In this document: piece by piece, positions 59,411 through 64,000 of the stretch
How positions within the stretch are numbered: the first letter of the stretch is position 1
Layout: every line of letters starts with the position of its first letter
NCBI GenBank assembly: GCA_009838465.1
Contig: VXRN01000025.1
Span: forward strand, 1 to 64,000
Length of the DNA: 64,000 bases
Origin: Dehalococcoidia bacterium
Lineage (GTDB): Bacteria > Chloroflexota > Dehalococcoidia > Lucifugimonadales > UBA1123
Direction of reading: 5' to 3'
Notes under the pieces: model-generated
The model's input: the letters and a program-made list of their open reading frames with translations, nothing else
Database searches by the model: none
What the model was told of the DNA's origin: nothing
Program-made: the position numbers and the translations under genes

Positions 59411-59887
59411 TTAATCCTTAGAGTCTGGGTTGCCATTGAGGTTGAGTTTGCGTTCGGCATCTTTGCGCGCTTCGTCGTCGAGTACGCTAAGAACTTTCTC
59501 AACGCCCTCGGCGACGCCCTCCACTCGACCCTCTTCACGACCCTCTTCATGGGCTTCGGCGCGGGCTTCATCTAGCCTTTTTGCTTCATGTCTCTCTAAG
59601 CGACTCTTCAGCCATTCTGCGGTAACCAAGATGTTCCTCCATATATCAACCAGAGCTATGGCGATGACTGCCGAGATTAGAATGTCGTCGGATATCTCGG
59701 AGCGGATGAATCTCGCCTGTTCGACCAGGCTCATGGCAGACAGGCGAGACCGCTCGTCTAATACTACCATAGCGGCTTCCAGCACCAACTGGCCGATGAA
59801 CAGCCAGAAGGTCAAGGGCCACCATGGCGCTTGTACGCTCAGAAACGAATCTCGGGTGAGGCGGGTTCTCTCTTCCGTTCTTGCCAT
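59411..59887 (-). CDS. Membrane protein with charged coiled-coil tail
   Basis: From the ATG at 59887 the product is 158 aa (an alternative ATG at 59905 adds six residues). Two hydrophobic segments (about 24-42 and 70-90) are followed by a long charged helix: RLERHEAKRLDEARAEAHEEGREEGRVEGVAEGVEKVL. The repeated EGxxEGxxEG pattern is seen in many small uncharacterised proteins. I do not recognise a function. It may be a membrane anchor for a coiled-coil scaffold. It is next upstream of the HAD gene. Confidence 0.62.
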   Translation of the reverse strand: MARTEERTRLTRDSFLSVQAPWWPLTFWLFIGQLVLEAAMVVLDERSRLSAMSLVEQARFIRSEISDDILISAVIAIALVDIWRNILVTAEWLKSRLERHEAKRLDEARAEAHEEGREEGRVEGVAEGVEKVLSVLDDEARKDAERKLNLNGNPDSKD

Positions 59888-59925
59888 GCTAGTGTGATCC
59901 AACATCTTTGGATTGACGGCTTACT

Positions 59926-59963
59926 TACCCTCACCCTAACCCTCTCCCAAGGGGAGAGGGGAT
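59926..59963. repeat. Palindromic repeat R1, single-hairpin copy
   Basis: TACCCTCACCCTAACC followed by the hairpin CCCTCTCCCAAGGGGAGAGGGG. The second half seen in other copies is missing. It lies between the coiled-coil protein gene and the thiolase gene. Confidence 0.8.
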
Positions 59964-60006
59964 AATTCGGAATCTGAATATTCATCACAACTAAGTTGTC
60001 GGACTG

Positions 60007-61341
60007 CTAGTCGGGGGTGGCGCTCCAGACGGTGAAGTTGCCGCCGAGGGGCATGGGGCCGCCGGAGACGGCTACCTCGGGCTTGACGCCGGTTACCTGG
60101 CGGGCGCCGGCGCGTCCCTGCAATTGCTGGATGGAGTCGGTGTGCATCCAGAAGCGGCTGCGTCCGCTGCCGATGTTGCCGCCGCTGGGCTGGATGGGGT
60201 TGGGGCCCTCGATGCTGATGTCGGTCTGGTAGAAGTCGAGCGCGTCTCCGAAGCCCATGCCGCGGTAGCCGAGGCCCTCGACGTGGAACTGGTGGAACTG
60301 GGCGAAGCCGTCGTACATATTCTCGAATGAGAGGTCGGCGGCGGTGATGCCGGCAGACTCGTAGATCTTCCTGCCTGTGCTGCCGGTCTCAGCCTCGACC
60401 TCTTCCAGCGTCGGGGTGATGCTTCTGGCCGTTCCCCTGCTGGATGCGTGTCCGAGGATATAGACGGGCTTTTGCTTCATGTCCTGGGCGCGCTCGGCGG
60501 TTGTGAAGAGGTAGGCGGCGGAGCACATGATGGGTATGTCGTTGTCGAAGAGGTTGGCGGGCTTGGCTATCCAGCGGGAGGAGAGGTAGTCTTCAGGGGG
60601 GAGTTCCTCGGGGCGGTGCTGGTACCAGTAGCCTTCGGGGAACATGAGGCCGTTGCGACGCGAGTTCTGCATGAAGGGGGCCATCATGTCGTGGTTCTTG
60701 CCGTACTTGTGGCAGTACTGGGCGAACTGGAGGGCGGTGCCGTAGCATCCGGGCGGGCCCCAGAGGGAGCGTCCGGGTCCTATGGCGACGGTGCCGGAGA
60801 CGGGGTCGGCGGCGCTGAGTCCGCCGTGGTTGTATCGTCCTATGAGGTTGTGCCAGCCTTTGACGACCAGACAGGTTTCGGCGAGGCCATCGCCTATAGC
60901 CTGGGCGGCGGTTACTATGGCGGCGGACATACAGCCGGGCGCGTGCATCTTAAACTTGACGTTGGTGAGTTCGGGCATGTTCAACTCAAGCCAGTCGGCG
61001 CTTAGCTGACCGAGGCCGTCGAGCGGGTCGTCGGTCTGGTTGAAGGCGTTCACGACGTCCATGGGCAGGGGTTCGCCTTCCGGCCAGTGCGCCCCGGTGG
61101 TGGTGACCGGGACTATGACAAGCCCGTCAACCTGGTCAGGGGAGACGCCGGCGTCGTCCATGGCCTGGCGCATGGAGAGGATGCTGCCCGCGCCGACGGT
61201 GGTCTCGGGCTTGCCGTCCCAGCGGCGTGAGGTGGGCGAGTGTCCGACGCCCACGGCGGCTACTTTTCCTCGGTGTTCCCAGACTCCGAGGCCCTCTACG
61301 GATCTGTACATGGACTCCGGCGCGTCTATCGTTGTTGTCAT
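60007..61341 (-). CDS. Thiolase-family protein (SCP-x/lipid-transfer type)
   Basis: The 444-aa protein follows the thiolase fold of the SCP-x group. KVAAVGVGHSPTSRR (27-40), HAPGCMSAAIVTAAQAIGDG with the nucleophilic-Cys position at Cys137, a central domain with SRWIAKPANLFDNDIP, and the C-terminal GGPMPLGGNFTVW are visible. Such enzymes act on CoA esters, often in steroid or branched side-chain degradation, and often need the DUF35 partner. That partner lies at 61520, about 180 bp upstream in the same direction. The exact reaction is unknown. Confidence 0.9.
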   Translation of the reverse strand: MTTTIDAPESMYRSVEGLGVWEHRGKVAAVGVGHSPTSRRWDGKPETTVGAGSILSMRQAMDDAGVSPDQVDGLVIVPVTTTGAHWPEGEPLPMDVVNAFNQTDDPLDGLGQLSADWLELNMPELTNVKFKMHAPGCMSAAIVTAAQAIGDGLAETCLVVKGWHNLIGRYNHGGLSAADPVSGTVAIGPGRSLWGPPGCYGTALQFAQYCHKYGKNHDMMAPFMQNSRRNGLMFPEGYWYQHRPEELPPEDYLSSRWIAKPANLFDNDIPIMCSAAYLFTTAERAQDMKQKPVYILGHASSRGTARSITPTLEEVEAETGSTGRKIYESAGITAADLSFENMYDGFAQFHQFHVEGLGYRGMGFGDALDFYQTDISIEGPNPIQPSGGNIGSGRSRFWMHTDSIQQLQGRAGARQVTGVKPEVAVSGGPMPLGGNFTVWSATPD

Positions 61342-61402
61342 GGGTCGCTCCTATTGTCTGAGTCAGGATTTGTGGGATTAGAGGATTTTCAGGCGTAGGT
61401 GT

Positions 61403-61518
61403 TCACCCTCACCCTAGCCCTCTCCCTGAGGGAGAGGGGATCTATTGACTGGAGTTCGTAGCTGATTGGACATTTACCTACCCTTGCGAGCCCATCAAGG
61501 GCTGAGAGGGGATCTATT
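61403..61518. repeat. Palindromic repeat R1, full double-hairpin copy
   Basis: CACCCTCACCCTAGCC, hairpin CCCTCTCCCTGAGGGAGAGGGG, spacer CTATTGACTGGAGTTCGTAG and CTGATTGGACATTTACCTACC, then CTTGCGAGCCCATCAAGGG and CTGAGAGGGG. It is the clearest full-length copy. It lies between the DUF35 and thiolase genes. A weak R5 copy (61355-61395) precedes it. Confidence 0.88.
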
Positions 61519-61519
61519 G

Positions 61520-61933
61520 TCAGGTTACGACGCGCCACTCTGGGACGACCTGTCCGTTGGCGGTGGGCTCGAATATGACTTCTACCGCCGCGCCGATGGG
61601 GACTTCGTCAACCGGGGTGCCGGGCAGGTGGGAGTACATCTGGATGCTCGGGTCGTCGTCGAGGGTGATGACAGCGAGGTTGAAAGGTTGATCCTCGTGG
61701 AGGCTGGCGATGGGAGTGTCGTACACGACGCAGTAGTTGTATATCTTGCCGCGCCCGCTCATCTCCTTCCATTCAAGAGCGTCGCCGTGCCCGCACCCTG
61801 GGCAGTCGGGCTGGGGAGGGTGCTGAAGGTAGTCGTCGCAGTCGGTACAGCTCTGGATGACGAGCCGTCCCTTGTTAGCGGCTTCCCAGAAGGGTCTTGT
61901 GAGGTCGTCGGGTATTACGCCTTGCTTTACCAT
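61520..61933 (-). CDS. Zn-ribbon/OB-fold protein (DUF35 family)
   Basis: The 137-aa protein has an N-terminal rubredoxin-like zinc ribbon, Cys29-x2-Cys32-x11-Cys44-x2-Cys47 (SCTDCDDYLQHPPQPDCPGC), and a C-terminal OB-fold (about 55-137) with SGRGKIYNYCVVYDTP and AVITLDDDPSIQMYSHL. DUF35 proteins pair with thiolases or hydratases and bind acyl-CoA, so this is the partner of the thiolase at 60007. The ATG is followed downstream by an R1 hairpin region. Activity of the pair is inference from the family. Confidence 0.92.
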   Translation of the reverse strand: MVKQGVIPDDLTRPFWEAANKGRLVIQSCTDCDDYLQHPPQPDCPGCGHGDALEWKEMSGRGKIYNYCVVYDTPIASLHEDQPFNLAVITLDDDPSIQMYSHLPGTPVDEVPIGAAVEVIFEPTANGQVVPEWRVVT

Positions 61934-62102
61934 GTGTCATCTCCTAATCATGGATGGGCCGCGCCGGTTCATGGCGGCCCGTGTGGATTATGGGAGATGA
62001 TAATACAGAGGGTTTCAGTTATCAATTAACAGTTGGCAATTGGAAGCATCACCAAAATGGTTCGTTACCCTCACCAAAGGGAGTTGATAGGGGTGGGTAT
62101 TT

Positions 62103-62206
62103 GCCCTCACCCAGCCCTCTCCCAGAGGGAGAGGGAATCTATTGACCGGAATTAATAGCTGGCTGCATGTTTACCTACCCTTGTGAGCCCAAAGGGAGGG
62201 GGACTG
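62103..62206. repeat. Palindromic repeat R1, full double-hairpin copy
   Basis: GCCCTCACCCAGCC leads to the hairpin CCCTCTCCCAGAGGGAGAGGG, spacer CTATTGACCGGAATTAATAG, and CTACCCTTGTGAGCCCAAAGGG. A fragment of another copy occurs at 62066-62096 (ACCCTCACCAAAGGGAG). The remaining part of 61934-62429 has only the promoter candidate for purA. Confidence 0.85.
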
Positions 62207-62303
62207 TTGCGCTACCGATTCTGACGGTCGTCTTATAGACGCGCACCAGAAATTTGATGCTTCCCGTCCGAAAAATCGGCTGTCTGTTCGCTCAGCCATT
62301 TGA

Positions 62304-62309
62304 TATAAT
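62304..62309 (+). promoter_or_regulatory. Candidate -10 box upstream of purA
   Basis: TATAAT in the context TTTGATATAATGACAG lies 121 bases before the purA start. The region 17 bases upstream (TGTCTG at 62281) is a poor -35 box. It is the only consensus -10 in the gap, and its rightward direction fits purA. Confidence 0.4.
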
Positions 62310-62429
62310 GACAGATGTGTGTGGTCGTGCGTGTGGTGTCCCCTTTCACCAATTCCGTTGGCAATGGGACTTGGCACGCGCCAAAATATATCGGACAGTT
62401 TCGAGTAACAGATAATACAGGGGTTAGGG

Positions 62430-63731
62430 ATGCCTGCTTACGCGGTCTTGGGAGCCCAATGGGGCGATGAAGGCAAAGGCAAGATAGTAGATTATCTTGC
62501 AAGAGACGCGCAGGTGGTTGCGCGATTCGCCGGCGGAAACAACGCCGGTCATACGGTCGTCACCGACGACGGCAAGTTCAGTTTCCACCTCATACCCTGC
62601 GGCGTATTCTGGCCGCAGGCGCTCAATGTGATCGGCAACGGGGTTGTGGTGGATCCGGACGTGCTTCTCCAGGAAATAGACGACCTGAAAGAGAAGGGGA
62701 TTGACGTATCCGACCGAATCGTAGTGAGCGAGCGCGCCCACCTGATAATGCCTTACCACGTCATGATTGACGAACTTTCTGAGCAGGCGCGTGGATCATC
62801 CAAAATCGGTACGACCGGAAAGGGCATCGGCCCCGCCTACGCGGACAAGGCAGCAAGAACCGGCATCCGGGCAGCCGACCTGCTGGACATCGAGGCCCTC
62901 ATTCCGAGACTGGAAGGAATCCTGGAGTACACCAACGCAGTAATCACGAAGATATACGGCGGAGAGGCTCTGGAATTTGACGAGGTCTTCGACAAGTGCC
63001 GTGGCTGGAGCGAGCGCATGGCGAAGTACATCGGCCCGGCCGAGAAGATCGTCAACCAGGCGCTGGCAGCGGGCGAGAATGTGTTGCTTGAAGGCGCGCA
63101 AGGCGTCCTGCTCGACCTGGACCACGGCACATACCCATTCGTGACGTCGTCCAATCCGACGATTGGCGGCGCATCAGTCGGGGCGGGAGTAAGCCCTACT
63201 CACATTGAGGGCATCACTGGCGTTTTCAAGGCATATACGACGCGAGTCGGATCGGGGCCGCTGCCGTCCGAGTTGACCGACCAGACCGGAGAGACCATCC
63301 GCGAACTGGCCCAGGAGTTCGGCACAACGACCGGAAGGCCACGCAGAGTTGGCTGGTTCGACGCCGTGGCCGCGAAGTACAGCGCTTTGATCAACGGTTA
63401 CACCTCTGCGGTCCTGACGAGGCTCGACGTGCTCGACGGATTCGAGACTGTGAAGATTTGCACCCACTACGTCACCGAGGACGGAGAGGTCACAGACGAC
63501 TTCCCGGGTGGCGTAGCAGCTCTCGGCAAGGTGCGCCCCGTGTTCGAGGAGATGACCGGCTGGGACAGGCCGACGGCCAGCGTCCGCCACTACGAAGACC
63601 TGCCGCAGGCCGCCAGGAACTACGTCGAGCGGCTGGAGGAGCTGATCGGCTGCCCGGTGGACGTGATCTCCACAGGCCCCCACCGCGAAGAGACGGTGAG
63701 CGTCAGAGCCATGATGCGGGTGGTGGCGTAG
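62430..63731 (+). CDS. purA: Adenylosuccinate synthetase
   Basis: The 433-aa enzyme makes adenylosuccinate from IMP, aspartate and GTP, the first step from IMP to AMP. The N-terminal GAQWGDEGKGKIVD (8-21) has the catalytic Asp13 and the P-loop, GGNNAGHTVV (35-44) includes His41, and KGIGPAYADKAARTGIRAADL (about 130-150) forms the IMP site. GTTTGRPRRVGWFDAVAAKY (about 299-318) is the aspartate/GTP region. Length and motifs are normal. The ATG follows GGGG. It converges on the DUF402 gene at 63746. Confidence 0.97.
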   Translation: MPAYAVLGAQWGDEGKGKIVDYLARDAQVVARFAGGNNAGHTVVTDDGKFSFHLIPCGVFWPQALNVIGNGVVVDPDVLLQEIDDLKEKGIDVSDRIVVSERAHLIMPYHVMIDELSEQARGSSKIGTTGKGIGPAYADKAARTGIRAADLLDIEALIPRLEGILEYTNAVITKIYGGEALEFDEVFDKCRGWSERMAKYIGPAEKIVNQALAAGENVLLEGAQGVLLDLDHGTYPFVTSSNPTIGGASVGAGVSPTHIEGITGVFKAYTTRVGSGPLPSELTDQTGETIRELAQEFGTTTGRPRRVGWFDAVAAKYSALINGYTSAVLTRLDVLDGFETVKICTHYVTEDGEVTDDFPGGVAALGKVRPVFEEMTGWDRPTASVRHYEDLPQAARNYVERLEELIGCPVDVISTGPHREETVSVRAMMRVVA

Positions 63732-63745
63732 TATCGGCGTCGATG

Positions 63746-64000
63746 CTAAGAATCCATGATATGCCAGTCGTCGGGCACTTCGGGAACAGGCCACTCTGTA
63801 TCCGGTCGCCAGTCCTTCCACGCACCGGAAAACGGAGACTCCCTGTTTTCGATTGCTCGCACCGTTCTGTCGGCCTCGGTGCGGATTGACGAAATCTGTG
63901 ATTCAGTGAAAAATCCCCTGCCAATCAATTCCTCGAATTCGTCCGCATCCTTCCACGACCAGGCCATATTCGGTTCAACTGCGATGTCCAGAGCGTAGTC
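63746..64000 (-). CDS. DUF402 domain-containing protein (5' end cut by window edge)
   Basis: The frame is open to the last base, so the start lies beyond 64000; 84 residues of the C-terminus are seen. The sequence YALDIAVEPNMAWSWKDADEFEELIGRGFFTES matches DUF402 (FomD/Ntdp-like beta-barrel phosphohydrolases), with the acidic DADEFEEL stretch that binds metal in the family. The C-terminal tail is Trp/Pro-rich. An internal ATG at 63967 would give only 73 residues and drop the conserved DIAVEP part, so the gene is taken as longer. Convergent with purA. Confidence 0.78.
   Translation of the reverse strand, partial: DYALDIAVEPNMAWSWKDADEFEELIGRGFFTESQISSIRTEADRTVRAIENRESPFSGAWKDWRPDTEWPVPEVPDDWHIMDS

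Overview
The window (64 kb, GC-rich, no rRNA, tRNA, CRISPR array or transposase gene seen) looks like a chromosomal segment of a free-living bacterium. The gene mix suggests a Chloroflexota lineage near Dehalococcoidia/SAR202: a der-plsY-gpsA block, a DUF1800/DUF1501 pair, several short-chain dehydrogenases, a Rieske oxygenase beside an extradiol-dioxygenase-like gene, a SCP-x-type thiolase paired with a DUF35 Zn-ribbon protein, FMN hydroxyacid oxidase, and TPP enzymes. This placement is inference from family content, not from a search.

Layout. 0-3 kb: two overlapping class III aminotransferases (-). 3.4-6.8 kb: ABC-2 exporter (ATPase plus two permeases). 6.8-7.6 kb: FitAB/VapBC-like toxin-antitoxin pair. 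7.6-9.8 kb: succinyl-CoA ligase sucCD (-). 10.3-12.6 kb: ion-transporter-superfamily permease and a GNAT protein. 12.8-16.3 kb: leftward catabolic cluster (extradiol-dioxygenase-like, SDR, a 64-aa superinfection-immunity-family membrane protein, Rieske oxygenase), preceded by a PfkB-family protein lacking the usual catalytic Asp. 17.5-19.6 kb: leftward set of five small membrane, lipo- or secreted proteins. 19.8-21.7 kb: histidine kinase fused to a complete OmpR-type response regulator. 22.1-26.1 kb: argF, der, plsY, gpsA. 26.1-30.0 kb: rsmE, an unknown gene, prmA and dnaJ (-). 30.3-33.2 kb: SDR, amidohydrolase, SDR. 33.2-35.6 kb: STAS protein, methyltransferase, two-subunit TPP decarboxylase (-). 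35.7-37.8 kb: three tandem AIM24-family genes. 38-43.3 kb: FMN hydroxyacid oxidase, then a leftward DUF1800, NHL-propeller, HEPN-like, DUF1501 run. 43.8-52 kb: complete peptide/nickel-type ABC importer with a near-consensus promoter, followed by an FG-GAP/ASPIC lipoprotein. 52.1-56.4 kb: di-haem oxidoreductase, small membrane protein, MFS transporter, Gfo/Idh/MocA oxidoreductase (-). 57-64 kb: TPP enzyme, DUF1330, HAD, a coiled-coil membrane protein, thiolase/DUF35 pair, purA, and a partial DUF402 gene at the edge.

The most unusual structure is in the intergenic DNA. A 216-239 bp element occurs four times (3094-3309, 21780-22018, 43401-43617, 56485-56700). Each copy begins with a TATAAT/TACAAT box, carries a conserved central dyad or repeated CTGGG/CCCAG blocks, and ends with TATAAA...ATATATGAC-like sequence. 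All four lie 47-231 bp upstream of a gene start in the same sense as that gene. Separate palindromic repeat families (about eleven copies of a CCCTCTCCC-type double hairpin, plus three smaller families) fill most other gaps.
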